Below are positions 24,648-33,637 of a DNA stretch of 48,727 nt, in pieces; the stretch's first letter is position 1; every line of letters begins with the position of its first letter. Both the position numbers and the translations under genes were made by a program. Source of the stretch: CAZJRB01 sp964547995 (GTDB taxonomy: Bacteria; Planctomycetota; Planctomycetia; Pirellulales; Thermoguttaceae); the NCBI GenBank assembly GCA_964547995.1, contig CAZJRB010000048.1, positions 1 through 48,727 of the forward strand, written 5' to 3'. The notes under the pieces were generated by a model. It was not told where the DNA came from. It was given only the letters and a program-made list of their open reading frames with translations, and did no database searches.

Positions 24648-26129
24648 ATGCTGCAAAAGCAACGTGAGGGAATGTTGGTCTCGCCACATGAGCGACTGAC
24701 GAACGATCAGGTCAGCTTGGTGGATGGTATCTCTCGAGAGTTGCTCAAGGATCCGGGTATCGTGTGCCACAACGTCCGCGCAGCCGAGGTCTTCGGCAAT
24801 GCGGGGGCAGAAGTTGAAGTGACCTCTGATGCATTTCGGGTTCGTTTGCTTTCGAAGGTCGTCGACAAGGCTTTGGCGAGTGCCCCATCGAAAATCGTCC
24901 TCGGTGCTCGGGACCCGGAGAACCGGCTAGTGCTCGACGCGGACGAGCCTCGCGTGCGTTTCGGGACCGGAGCGGAGACGAATTTCTGGCTGGATGTGCA
25001 GTTTGACGACTTCACCCCGCAGTTTACCCGGGAGCCCGGTACCATCGAGCGGCTGGGGAAATCCGCACATCTATGCGACAACCTGGACAACCTCGACTTC
25101 TTTATCCGCAATGTCAACATCCAGGACAAAGAAATCACGGCGGAAAACAAGGACGTAAACAAGTTCTTCGTTAGCCTGAACAATACCGCGAAACACGTAC
25201 AGGCCGGCTTGACGAGCCTGGAAGCCTTGGAAGATATTGTTCGAATGGGGCACATCGTTGCAGGCGGCAAAGCATCTTTTGATTGTAATCCCGTCCTATC
25301 CTTCATCACCTGTGTGATCAAGAGCCCCCTCGAAATGGTCGACGATACTGCGTCGAAACTGATCGAGATTTCCAAACACCGTGTTCCGGTGGTCATATCG
25401 AGTTGTCCGATGGGAGGCGCGACAGCGCCCTTCGACGAGTTGGGGATGGTTGCCCAAGTCAACGCCGAGGTGCTAGCGGGCGTTGTGCTGGGCCAGTTGG
25501 TTGCGCCGGGTACACCGGTGTTATACGGTGCCGTACCTGTTAGAACCCGGCTCGACAACCTCAACGACATGTACGCGGCGGCCGAGTTTGTCCACTACAA
25601 CCTCGACTGTGTCCAGATGGCCCGATTCTACGGCCTTCCGTGCTACTCGACCGCCGGAGTGGGGGATGCGTCGGTACCGGGCATCCAGGCCACTGCCGAG
25701 AAAATGCTCACGCTGCTATCCACACCGGCGGCAGGAGCTCAGTATATTCATTACGCATTTGGCCTCCTTGAGCGAACCAACGTCTTCTGCCCGGAGCAGG
25801 CGATCCTCGACGACGCGCACATCGATCTTGTCAAGCAAACCCTGCAAAGCCACCGGGTTGACGAGCGCCGGCAGAAGGAAACGCTGTCGTTGATTCGGGA
25901 AGTGATGGGCTCCGCTCAAAGGACCTATATGTATCACTTGCCGCTGCCAAGTCGCGATCCCGTGTATGCCTGCTATCCGCTTGAAGATGCTGACGGCGGA
26001 GCCTTGCTCGCAGCACACCGTCGATATCAGGAAATACTGGAACTTCCCCGCAATGTCATGCCGATACACTTGCAGCAGGACATCTGGTCGAACATCCCAG
26101 GCATTCTGGCAACCGCCATGAGCCGCTAA
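24648..26129 (+). CDS. MttB-family protein 2
   Basis: 493 aa, ATG at 24648, GGTGGAGA about 6 bases upstream and 15 bases after the previous stop. Same family as its neighbours: RLTNDQVSLVDGISRELLKD, NNTAKHVQAGLTSLEAL, SSCPMGGATAPFDELGM, YSTAGVGDASVPGIQA. It is more divergent at the C-terminus: the Gly-rich GPGxNF...HTxRH block of proteins 1 and 3 is replaced by VKQTLQSHRVDERRQKETL and a ~70-residue tail containing RTYMYHLPLPSRDPVYACYP. Methyl transfer from a quaternary amine to a corrinoid protein is the family role; the divergent tail suggests a different substrate or a partner subunit. Confidence 0.85.
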   Translation: MLQKQREGMLVSPHERLTNDQVSLVDGISRELLKDPGIVCHNVRAAEVFGNAGAEVEVTSDAFRVRLLSKVVDKALASAPSKIVLGARDPENRLVLDADEPRVRFGTGAETNFWLDVQFDDFTPQFTREPGTIERLGKSAHLCDNLDNLDFFIRNVNIQDKEITAENKDVNKFFVSLNNTAKHVQAGLTSLEALEDIVRMGHIVAGGKASFDCNPVLSFITCVIKSPLEMVDDTASKLIEISKHRVPVVISSCPMGGATAPFDELGMVAQVNAEVLAGVVLGQLVAPGTPVLYGAVPVRTRLDNLNDMYAAAEFVHYNLDCVQMARFYGLPCYSTAGVGDASVPGIQATAEKMLTLLSTPAAGAQYIHYAFGLLERTNVFCPEQAILDDAHIDLVKQTLQSHRVDERRQKETLSLIREVMGSAQRTYMYHLPLPSRDPVYACYPLEDADGGALLAAHRRYQEILELPRNVMPIHLQQDIWSNIPGILATAMSR

Positions 26130-26146
26130 TTCAAAGGAACAATCAC

Positions 26147-27436
26147 GTGAACGAAGAAACGCACACGGCACAAATGAAGGCGTACAGCGAGGCCGCCAAA
26201 AGCGGTCTCTACGCCAAGCAGTCGGGCTTGGTTGGCAAGTATGATAATGTCCGGCGATACTGGGAAGATGAAATCACGCGGTTCTTCCTGCACCCCCACC
26301 TTGAACGGCTCATTGAGCGCAAGCAATCCTCCATGCAACGCGTGCGCATCATGGATCTGGGCTGCGGAAGTGCCGACGGCTACGAGTTGCTCACCGGTAT
26401 CCGGCATCGCGACGCGGACTTGCAGGAGTTTGAGGTAGCCCTTCTGACACCGGACATCCTCGGTTTCTACAAAGGGGTGGACTTGAACGAAGAACTCATC
26501 CGGCAGGCCCGCAGCATTTACGACCACAGCCCCAAACTCTATTTCGAGCAGGCCGATTTCTCCCAGGGATTGCCCTTGTTTGAGAACGAGAAACCCTACG
26601 ACCTGTACTTCGCCTCGTACGGCACCTGTTCCCATCACAACGACGACGAAACCCTAATTCAACTGCTGGTAGAGGTCGCCGAACGCGTGGATGAGTACTG
26701 CGTAATCGTATGTGACTGGCTCGGGCGATACTCCTACGAGTGGCAATCGCTATGGACCAACGACCTCTCGGAAAACCGCAACATGGATTACGTGGTTTCC
26801 TACATCTACGAAAAGGAAGAACGGGAACAGAGATGTGACGAACTCGAACACCTCCACCTCCGTCTGGTCAGCCGCCAGGAAGCCGAAAACGTCGTTGCCG
26901 AAGCGAGTAACCGGGCGGGGGTCGATATTAGATCGCTGGGGTACTTCGACCGCTCGATTTTCACCGGCCGGCACATGGATACGGCCGAATACAATCCTCA
27001 TGCTCAGCCTATCCGCCAGGCGGTCAACTCGTTGCACGAGCCGAACGTGCGTACCGACCCGAGTTCTCTGCTGGTCGACTACATGCCGAAATCGGGTTTT
27101 GAATTCATCAATGACTATTTCGAACAACTTCAGATGTGCTGGAATACGTTGGTGCTCTATGTCGACGAACTTATGCAAGCCTACGACGTGCAGACGCGGA
27201 CCTTCTCGTCAGAACCGCCACCCGTCCCGGCTTCATACCCTCCCGCGCTTCGAGAAATGATGGACCGGATGAGACTGGTGGTCGACGGGGTCGGCTGGCT
27301 TGGTCTTGGTCTGCCTCGCGAGAATATTATCGAGCCACAACTCGGTTATGCCCTGCGTCATCTGGAGATGAATCTCCAGCAGGGACTTGGCTGCGCACAC
27401 GGTCTGGTGGGAATCTTCGAAGTGGACAAGACTTAG
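26147..27436 (+). CDS. SAM-dependent methyltransferase (class I) with long C-terminal region
   Basis: 429 aa from the GTG at 26147, with AAAGGAA about 8 bases upstream and 17 bases after the MttB2 stop. Motif I is RIMDLGCGSADGYELL; the acidic residue binding the SAM ribose is in YKGVDLNEELI; motif IV region is YDLYFASYGTCSHHNDDE. The N-terminal YDNVRRYWEDEITRFFL resembles small-molecule methyltransferases. The last ~200 residues (from EHLHLRLVSRQEAENV) are not a recognised domain. It may methylate the compound that the MttB proteins demethylate, or build a betaine-like solute. Glycine/sarcosine methyltransferase function cannot be claimed from sequence. Confidence 0.8.
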   Translation: MNEETHTAQMKAYSEAAKSGLYAKQSGLVGKYDNVRRYWEDEITRFFLHPHLERLIERKQSSMQRVRIMDLGCGSADGYELLTGIRHRDADLQEFEVALLTPDILGFYKGVDLNEELIRQARSIYDHSPKLYFEQADFSQGLPLFENEKPYDLYFASYGTCSHHNDDETLIQLLVEVAERVDEYCVIVCDWLGRYSYEWQSLWTNDLSENRNMDYVVSYIYEKEEREQRCDELEHLHLRLVSRQEAENVVAEASNRAGVDIRSLGYFDRSIFTGRHMDTAEYNPHAQPIRQAVNSLHEPNVRTDPSSLLVDYMPKSGFEFINDYFEQLQMCWNTLVLYVDELMQAYDVQTRTFSSEPPPVPASYPPALREMMDRMRLVVDGVGWLGLGLPRENIIEPQLGYALRHLEMNLQQGLGCAHGLVGIFEVDKT

Positions 27437-27452
27437 CCTGGGGAGCGAGAAC

Positions 27453-27662
27453 ATGGAGACCGCAGCCGAGTTTCTGTGCGCATATCGAGAGCAGGCCGGC
27501 CTGGATGCGGACGATGCTCTAGGGTTTCTTATCGATTTCCTTCGCAACTACGGGATGGTTGAAAGAGCTGCCACTGCCCTGTGCGATCTCATTGATACCG
27601 AGGGAATGACCTCGGACCTTGCAGGTCTTTTGCAGGAATCCGGACTTGATCGTGGCGGATGA
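27453..27662 (+). CDS. Small acidic helical protein, 69 aa
   Basis: ATG at 27453, 16 bases after the methyltransferase stop, with GGGAG upstream. Sequence METAAEFLCAYREQAGLDAD then ALGFLIDFLRNYGMVERAAT; two or three amphipathic helices, net negative. No signal peptide. It is probably co-translated with the methyltransferase and could be its small partner; no family recognised. Confidence 0.6.
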   Translation: METAAEFLCAYREQAGLDADDALGFLIDFLRNYGMVERAATALCDLIDTEGMTSDLAGLLQESGLDRGG

Positions 27663-27733
27663 TGCCGATTTGCCGGCCGGAGAAGACACTCGCGATTAGG
27701 ATCACTTGAGAGTTTCCGACGCAAGGTACCAAG

Positions 27734-28162
27734 ATGGACACTATCTGTCAGCGATGTGGCAAGTGCTGCATGATCCAATCCCTTCCCCCGTTCTGGCGGC
27801 CGTTCAACGACTTGCCTGTAAACGAACAACCGCCCGAAGAAGCTGTTGAAGAACTCCAAGACTACCTCGACCGCTTGACTGCCGGCAAGTGCGGAAACGT
27901 GCGAGACATCGCTATTGGCTTTGCTCAACTGTTCCACTCCCCGTGCCTCTGGTTCGACCAGAAGAGATTACGTTGCAGGTACTACGAGTTTCGTCCAAAA
28001 GCGTGCCGGGACTTCGCTTACACAAAATGGAGTCGCGAGGAACTCGACAAGACGATTGACGGCTTACTGGGGCAGGTAACCGAAGAAGGCACAACGCTTG
28101 AACACTCTCATTACGGCATGTTCAGCGAAACCAGGGAATCGTTTTCCGAGGATTCAACGTGA
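27734..28162 (+). CDS. YkgJ-type zinc/iron-chelating Cys-cluster protein
   Basis: 142 aa, ATG at 27734, AAGG about 8 bases upstream. N-terminal CQRCGKCC and later CLWFDQKRLRCRYYEFRPKACRDF give the Cys pattern of the YkgJ/UPF0153 family, which binds a metal ion. In many bacteria these proteins are thought to help protein modification or oxidation state, but their reaction is not settled. Its TGA overlaps the GTG of the ABC ATPase gene (GTGA), so the two are translationally coupled, linking it to the transporter. Confidence 0.82.
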   Translation: MDTICQRCGKCCMIQSLPPFWRPFNDLPVNEQPPEEAVEELQDYLDRLTAGKCGNVRDIAIGFAQLFHSPCLWFDQKRLRCRYYEFRPKACRDFAYTKWSREELDKTIDGLLGQVTEEGTTLEHSHYGMFSETRESFSEDST

Positions 28163-28923
28163 TTACCCTCTCACAGGTTAGTAAGTCGTTTGATGGCGGA
28201 ACCACCTTTGCGGTTCGCGACCTGTTCCTGGAGATTAAGGACGGTGAGACCTTGGTGCTGTTGGGTTCTTCGGGATGCGGGAAGACGACAACACTCAAGA
28301 TGATCAACCGGCTCTTGGAGCCGAGCAGCGGCAAAATCGAAGTGGACGGCCGCGACATTCTGGCCCAGAATCCTATCGAACTACGCCGGTCTATCGGCTA
28401 CGTGTTCCAAGGAATTGGGTTGTTTCCACACATGACCGTTGGGCAGAACATTGAGATCGTTCCTCGCCTGTTGGGTTGGCCGCCCAGAGAGCGGCGGGCG
28501 AGAGCACAAGACCTTCTCGGGTTGATCGGCCTGTCCCCGGGAGAATATGCGGGGCGGTTGCCCGAGGAACTCTCGGGCGGGCAGCAACAGAGGGTCGGCG
28601 TCGCCCGCGCCCTGGCCGCTGATCCCGCCTACCTCCTGATGGACGAGCCGTTCGGGGCCCTCGATGCGCTCACACGGGACACGCTACAACAAGAATTGCT
28701 GTCGATGAAGAAAGTGTTGGGAAAGACAATCGTCTTTGTCACACACGACATCTTCGAGGCCCTAACCCTGGGCGACCGGATCGCGGTTTTGCACGAGGGA
28801 GAACTTCAGCAAGTGGGCGAGAAGGAAGAAATACTCCGTGTCCCGGCCACCCCCTTTGTCCGAGAGTTGTTCGAGAAGCCTGCCAAACAACTGGCCGCGT
28901 TCGGGGGATTCTTTGATGAATGA
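28159..28923 (+). CDS. opuCA: ABC transporter ATPase, glycine betaine/choline type (OpuCA/OpuBA-like)
   Basis: 254 aa, GTG at 28159 coupled to the preceding stop. Walker A GSSGCGKTT, Q-loop YVFQGIGLFPHMT, signature LSGGQQQRVGVARAL, Walker B YLLMDEPFGALDA, H-loop FVTHD. The QGIGLFPHMTV sequence and the EALTLGDRIAVLHEGELQQVG end are typical of the OpuC/ProV-like quaternary-amine importers. No CBS domains follow, so ionic-strength sensing by that route is absent. It powers the fused permease/binding protein directly downstream (8-base overlap). Confidence 0.9.
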   Translation: MITLSQVSKSFDGGTTFAVRDLFLEIKDGETLVLLGSSGCGKTTTLKMINRLLEPSSGKIEVDGRDILAQNPIELRRSIGYVFQGIGLFPHMTVGQNIEIVPRLLGWPPRERRARAQDLLGLIGLSPGEYAGRLPEELSGGQQQRVGVARALAADPAYLLMDEPFGALDALTRDTLQQELLSMKKVLGKTIVFVTHDIFEALTLGDRIAVLHEGELQQVGEKEEILRVPATPFVRELFEKPAKQLAAFGGFFDE

Positions 28924-30472
28924 CCCATCTTGGGCAGCATTTCTGGCCGATCACGCGGGAGAACTCCTGCTGCGCACAGGGCAGCACGTCGTGCTAACCG
29001 CCGTTTCCACCGGCTTGGCCATTGGGCTCGGTATGCCGATGGGGATTCTTGCCTTTCGCGTGCGGTGGATTCGCGCTCCGATCGTCGGTGTCGTCGGCAT
29101 CCTGCAAACCATCCCCAGTCTGGCGATGCTCGTGTTGCTCTTGGCCCTGCTGGGGAAGATCGGGACGGTCCCGGCGGTGATCGCGCTGACACTCTACGCC
29201 CTGTTGCCGATTGTCCGCAACACGCTGACGAGCATGGAGGAAGTTTCGTCCGAGGTGCTGGAGGCGGCTCGGGGCATCGGAATGACGCACTGGCAGCAAC
29301 TCTCGATGGTGCGGCTGCCGTTGGCCCTACCGGTCATCATCGCGGGTATCCGGACGGCGGCGGTCGTGTGTGTCGGGATCGCAACGCTTTCGGCGTTTAT
29401 CGGCGCCGGCGGGTTGGGACAATTCATCAATCGCGGTCTGGCCCTCAACAATACACGGCTGATTCTGCTGGGGGCGATCCCCGCCGCTTTGCTTGCCCTG
29501 CTCGTCGATTTCGCGATCGGCGCCGCCGGTTGGGCCCTCGACCCACGAAAAAAGGCCAAACGGCAAAGCCGTCAAGATACGACCATCCGCGCTGCGGTCA
29601 TTTGCCTTCCCTTTGTGCTTCTTGTTGGTGGGCTCGGCGCCTACTTCGAGACCCGCCCCGACGTCGTTATCGGCTCCAAAAACTTCACCGAGCAATTGAT
29701 TCTCGGCCACATGATGGCGCAAGTCATCGAGGACCAAACCGATCTGAAGGTCGAACGCCGATTCTGTCTGGCAGGGACCATGATCTGCCACGGGGCGCTG
29801 GTCAACGGAGAAATCGACCTGTACGCCGAGTATACCGGGACCGCGTTGAAGACGGTTCTCGGCCGGGAAGGATCGGCCGACCCGGACGAGGTCTACCAAC
29901 TCGTCTCGCAGGAGTACGCGCGAGATTACGACGCCCGGTGGCTTACGCCTTTCGGCATGAACAACACGTACGCGATAACGGTCCGCGCCAAGGACGCAAA
30001 GGAACATGGGTGGAAAACGATCTCCGACCTCGCCCCGTTCGCCGAAGAGCTTCGGGCCGGATTCACCGCCGAGTTCGCGGAGCGACCCGACGGCTATCCC
30101 GGACTCCGGAAAGCCTACGGATTCGAGTTCGGAAATGCGAAAGACCTGGACCCTGGGTTAATGTACAAAGCGATTGCCGGCGGCGAAGTGGATGTCATTG
30201 CCGCCTTCGCAACCGATGGCCGGATCGCCGCGTACAATCTAATGCCGCTTGTGGACGACCGGAAGTTTTTCCCGCCCTATTACGCGGCCCCGGTCGTACG
30301 GAACCAGATCCTCACCGAGTATCCGGAACTCCGCGAGGTGTTGCTGTCGTTGGGAGAGATCCTCGACGATGCGACCATGCAGCAACTGAACTTCGCCGTC
30401 GATCATGAGAAACGCAACCCGGCCGAAGTTGTAAGGGAATTCTTACTCTCACGCAAGTTAATAGCACCCTAA
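28916..30472 (+). CDS. Fused permease and substrate-binding protein of a quaternary-amine ABC importer (OpuCB-OpuCC type)
   Basis: 518 aa from the ATG at 28916, overlapping the ATPase stop. Residues about 1-220 are a BPD-type permease with five or six membrane helices and the EAA-like loop SSEVLEAARGIGMTHWQQL. One more helix (near 225-245) tethers a binding domain from residue ~249 (VVIGSKNFTEQLILGHMMAQ), which has YAEYTGTALKTVLG and GGEVDVIAAFATDGRI as in OpuCC/ProX-type proteins. Such fusions import glycine betaine, choline, carnitine or related compounds. Stop codons of this gene and of the opposite MttB gene overlap (30469-30472). Confidence 0.9.
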   Translation: MNDPSWAAFLADHAGELLLRTGQHVVLTAVSTGLAIGLGMPMGILAFRVRWIRAPIVGVVGILQTIPSLAMLVLLLALLGKIGTVPAVIALTLYALLPIVRNTLTSMEEVSSEVLEAARGIGMTHWQQLSMVRLPLALPVIIAGIRTAAVVCVGIATLSAFIGAGGLGQFINRGLALNNTRLILLGAIPAALLALLVDFAIGAAGWALDPRKKAKRQSRQDTTIRAAVICLPFVLLVGGLGAYFETRPDVVIGSKNFTEQLILGHMMAQVIEDQTDLKVERRFCLAGTMICHGALVNGEIDLYAEYTGTALKTVLGREGSADPDEVYQLVSQEYARDYDARWLTPFGMNNTYAITVRAKDAKEHGWKTISDLAPFAEELRAGFTAEFAERPDGYPGLRKAYGFEFGNAKDLDPGLMYKAIAGGEVDVIAAFATDGRIAAYNLMPLVDDRKFFPPYYAAPVVRNQILTEYPELREVLLSLGEILDDATMQQLNFAVDHEKRNPAEVVREFLLSRKLIAP

Positions 30473-31941
30473 GCTCCGGCCGCCGGCGGCTCGGGGCAGA
30501 GAATCTCGAAACGGTCGCGAATATCACGGTCGATCTCCGGCGGAATCCGGGGCGGTTGGGCTTGTTCGATGATCTCTTCGGCCCGCCGGCGGGCGTTTTG
30601 AAGAATGTCGCGGTGCCGATCGTCCGGAGTGGCCGCCATACCCGATCGCTCTTGCCGCGATGCGAGCATCGGCTCGAAATACTCATGGCGCAGGTGCCGT
30701 ACGGTGTGCTCCAGGGACAAGAAGTTGCCGCCGGGGCCCACCTCGCGGATCTCGTCAATCGCAAGGTGCTCCTCATCGACATCGATGCCGCGCAGCATTT
30801 TCATCGCCATCCCAATGATCTCGTTGTCAATCACGAACTGCCCGTAATCCACCGTCATGATCGAGTCGAGAACGCCCGCTGCGTGGTGAATGTAGTTCCC
30901 GCCCGCCAGCGCCACCTGGCAGATCGAAAAGGTCTTCTCGTAGATCGCCTGGATGCTTGGGATCTTTGCTTCGGTGATGCCGGCCGAGCAGTAGTTGGGA
31001 ACGCCCAGGTAGGCCGCGAGTTGGGAGATGGCCGCATTCATCAGTCCGAATTCCACGCCTCCGGCCCGGTAGCTGAGATCGTGCATATCGGCCATGCCGG
31101 GTATGCCGCCGTACAAAACCGGGGCGCCGGGGCAGATAAGCTGACTCAAGACGAGGCCGGAGAGTTCCTCCGCGTGGAGTTGTGTCAGCGTCCCCGACAT
31201 GGTAAGGGGCGACGTCGCCCCAGCCATGGGCGCCGCGGAAAGTGCGACGGGAATCCGCCGCCGGACGAGTTCCATTAGCACTCGTGTCGTTTCCGTATCG
31301 AAGGTCAACGGACTGATCATCCAACTCGCGATGAACGAAATGAACGGCCGTTGGCGGAGTACCTCTTCGCCGCCGGCGATCCGCGCGGCCATATCCAGCA
31401 CGTCATGGGTACCCTGCAAAGTATAGCCGGCGCCCATGACGTGTTTGCCGGTGTTGGCCAACGAGGCGTAGAACTCGTTGACCGCGAGCTCCTCGGCCGG
31501 CACGTCCTGCGCCGCACACGGCCGGATGAAGAAATGTACGTTTTCCAGGCCGTCAACGAGCCTAGCAAGGTTGGCGATGTCCGCCAGCGTTCCCGGTCGG
31601 ACCTCGTCGGTATCCGGGGCGATCACACGAACCGCAGCGCCGCCGGTGCCCATGTGGACCTTGGCGTCTTCGAGCGTCAGGTCGTAGCCGAAATCACGTC
31701 CGTACAGACAAACCGTCGACGGAGCAGAGGTCAGGCTCCTTTCAACGAGCCTCGCGGGGATGCGTACACGGTGCTCGGCGGCGTCCACCACGGCTCCCGC
31801 GTTCCGGAAGACATCCACGGCCTCGGGCAACTCCACGTGTACGCCGATCTCTTCCAGGATTCGCAGTGCGCTGGCGTGGATGCGGCCCACCTGATCCTGT
31901 GTCAGCGGACGGTATCGGCCACCCGCAAGACCGTATTCCAT
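30469..31941 (-). CDS. MttB-family protein 3
   Basis: 490 aa, ATG at 31941, AAAGG about 9 bases upstream. Clear non-pyrrolysine MttB homologue: RPLTQDQVGRIHASALRILEEIGV, ANTGKHVMGAGYTLQG, SAAPMAGATSPLTMSGTL, YCSAGITEAKIPSIQA and GPGGNFLSLEHTVRHLRHEYFEPML. It keeps the full family C-terminal block, so it looks the most standard of the three. Family role: transfer of a methyl group from an N-methyl compound to a corrinoid protein. It converges on the importer genes and is in one operon with the hydrolase and MarR paralogue (gap 71 bases). Confidence 0.9.
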   Translation of the reverse strand: MEYGLAGGRYRPLTQDQVGRIHASALRILEEIGVHVELPEAVDVFRNAGAVVDAAEHRVRIPARLVERSLTSAPSTVCLYGRDFGYDLTLEDAKVHMGTGGAAVRVIAPDTDEVRPGTLADIANLARLVDGLENVHFFIRPCAAQDVPAEELAVNEFYASLANTGKHVMGAGYTLQGTHDVLDMAARIAGGEEVLRQRPFISFIASWMISPLTFDTETTRVLMELVRRRIPVALSAAPMAGATSPLTMSGTLTQLHAEELSGLVLSQLICPGAPVLYGGIPGMADMHDLSYRAGGVEFGLMNAAISQLAAYLGVPNYCSAGITEAKIPSIQAIYEKTFSICQVALAGGNYIHHAAGVLDSIMTVDYGQFVIDNEIIGMAMKMLRGIDVDEEHLAIDEIREVGPGGNFLSLEHTVRHLRHEYFEPMLASRQERSGMAATPDDRHRDILQNARRRAEEIIEQAQPPRIPPEIDRDIRDRFEILCPEPPAAGA

Positions 31942-32012
31942 AGGAGAACCTTTCCAGGGCGGATGCCCGTTCTCGCCGAGGGTGCGGTGCTGAAACGTCT
32001 CACTTGAGACTT

Positions 32013-32879
32013 CTAATCGTCATCAAAACGAAGACGACCTATTTGGTTCCGTAATCGGACGGTCTCCCGGTAGATCAGATCGAGGTTGGAATCCCGAACA
32101 GTTGGCAAGCTCACTCTGGCACGGACGACGTCATCAAACTGAAATTCGGCCGTAATGAGTTCATCCTCCGTCCCCGCTTCGGCGACCACCTCACCATGGG
32201 GGCCAAATATCTTCGACCCGCCCCAGAACTCGAATTCCCCTTCCGTTCCCACTCGATTGACAACGACGGTCGGCAGGCCGTAGATGTACGAGTAGAACTG
32301 AATCACCATATGCCACGCATCGGGATTCGAGAAACGGTGGTCGATTGTGCCGCTTGCCGAGTTAATCGGGATAGTCAGGATCGTAGCCCCTCCCACGGCG
32401 ATCAGGTGAACCAACCCCGGATTCCAGGCGTCGGAACAGGTCAGGATGGATGCGTGCCACGGGTCTTTGATATCAAAAGTGTCGATATATCTACCGGCGC
32501 CAAAGAGTTTGCCCTCGGCCAGCTTGCCGTAGTTTGGCAGGTTCAACTTCCGATGCACGAACAGAACATCCCCGTCGCGCACCGCTACCGAAGAGTTGTG
32601 AAGCTGCGCAGCGAATCCCAGTTCGACCATTCCAAAGATGGTGGTAATCCCTTGGCTCGCTCTCGCAATAGCCAGAACCTCATCACTGTCGAGTCGGCGT
32701 GCGACCGCGGGGACCCTCTCGGTCAAATCGTAGCCCGTCAGAGAAAGCTCCGGGAATACAATCACGTCGGCCGCTTCGCGTTTTGCCCCCTCGATGTGGC
32801 GGAGGTGTGTGTCCACGTTCTCTGCCAGTTGACCCAAGATGGGAGCAATCTGTGCTGCAACAACCTTCAACCTAGACAT
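32013..32879 (-). CDS. Carbon-nitrogen hydrolase (nitrilase superfamily)
   Basis: 288 aa, ATG at 32879, only 9 bases after the MarR paralogue stop. The Glu-Lys-Cys triad is visible: VFPELSLTGYD (Glu), HRKLNLPNYGKL (Lys), SILTCSDAWNPG (Cys). Family members hydrolyse amides, nitriles or N-carbamoyl groups; HRKLNLPNYG is close to the amidase domain of NAD synthetase. As the amine cluster also has an amide-forming AsnB-like enzyme, this could reverse or use that amide, but this is inference. No signal peptide. Confidence 0.88.
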   Translation of the reverse strand: MSRLKVVAAQIAPILGQLAENVDTHLRHIEGAKREAADVIVFPELSLTGYDLTERVPAVARRLDSDEVLAIARASQGITTIFGMVELGFAAQLHNSSVAVRDGDVLFVHRKLNLPNYGKLAEGKLFGAGRYIDTFDIKDPWHASILTCSDAWNPGLVHLIAVGGATILTIPINSASGTIDHRFSNPDAWHMVIQFYSYIYGLPTVVVNRVGTEGEFEFWGGSKIFGPHGEVVAEAGTEDELITAEFQFDDVVRARVSLPTVRDSNLDLIYRETVRLRNQIGRLRFDDD

Positions 32880-32888
32880 CTCAGTATC

Positions 32889-33485
32889 CTATCGCTTTCG
32901 CTCGCGTGCAGGTTGCGTGATAGTCGGTGGAACCTCTTCAGCAAGAGGTGCCGCATCACTCGGTACCACCGCTTTCTCGAGATATCGCGAAACATCTTCT
33001 TCCGCCGCGCCGGCTGCACCAGGAACAAGCACAGGTGCAGCCTCGATTTCTTGAGCGTCCATCATGGAGGCGATCCGCTGAAGTGTCGCCAGAATCATCG
33101 TCTGTTCCCATTCATCGAGTCTGGCCAACTGGCCATGAAACCGTTCTTGCAACAGCGAGGGAGCTGCCTTTTCTACTGCAGTTCCCTTTTCAGTCAATTC
33201 CACCACCACACTCCGTCGATCTTTGTCACCCCGGGTACGGGTCACCAACCCCCGGGTTTCCATGCGGTTTAGAATGCCGGTAACGGTACCCTGGCTGAGG
33301 TGAATTGCTTTTGCCAGCACGCCAACCGTGACGGGCTGAAGTCGACTGATCGATTGCAGCGCCGCAAGTTGTGGTGCGGTCAGACCGTGTTCCTGCAACA
33401 AGAGTCGGGAATGCAGATCAATCGCCCGAGTAATGCGCCGCAGCGCGGCGATGACTTGGTCTTCCGGAGTCAAGGAGTCCAACAT
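32889..33485 (-). CDS. MarR-family regulator, paralogue of 20608-21204
   Basis: 198 aa from the ATG at 33485, the same length as the paralogue; the longer open frame upstream is not conserved. Shared features: LHSRLLLQEHGLTAPQLAAL, AKAIHLSQGTVTGILNRMETRG, TRGDKDRRSVVVELTEKG, MILATLQRIASMMDAQEIEAAPVLVPG and DVSRYLEKAVVP. The DNA-reading helix (HLSQGTVTGIL) is identical in the two, so they may read similar operators. It leads the hydrolase-MttB3 operon. Confidence 0.9.
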   Translation of the reverse strand: MLDSLTPEDQVIAALRRITRAIDLHSRLLLQEHGLTAPQLAALQSISRLQPVTVGVLAKAIHLSQGTVTGILNRMETRGLVTRTRGDKDRRSVVVELTEKGTAVEKAAPSLLQERFHGQLARLDEWEQTMILATLQRIASMMDAQEIEAAPVLVPGAAGAAEEDVSRYLEKAVVPSDAAPLAEEVPPTITQPARERKR

Positions 33486-33513
33486 TCGTACTGTCTCTCG
33501 CGAAGGATGAGGG

Positions 33514-33556
33514 ATGTTCTCCCAACATAGTAAGATACGGCAGGGCCTGCTGTCAA
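33514..33556 (-). promoter_or_regulatory. Promoter and candidate operator of the second marR operon
   Basis: On the minus strand TTGACA (33551-33556), an 18-base spacer and TACTAT (33527-33532). Overlapping the end of the -10 is ATGTT-GGGAG-AACAT (33514-33528), an inverted repeat with a 5-base centre, as expected for autorepression. Confidence 0.45.
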
Positions 33557-33637
33557 TCCCCCTCGCTTTGGTGTCCAGAAACGTTCCCCAAATGCTCGGG
33601 GTCTCCTTCAAGCATTTGCCCAACTGCCGGTGGGCTG

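Noticed and set aside
23118..31941. Pyrrolysine-containing MttB genes
   Set aside because: All three frames are continuous without in-frame amber codons, so they are non-pyrrolysine homologues.
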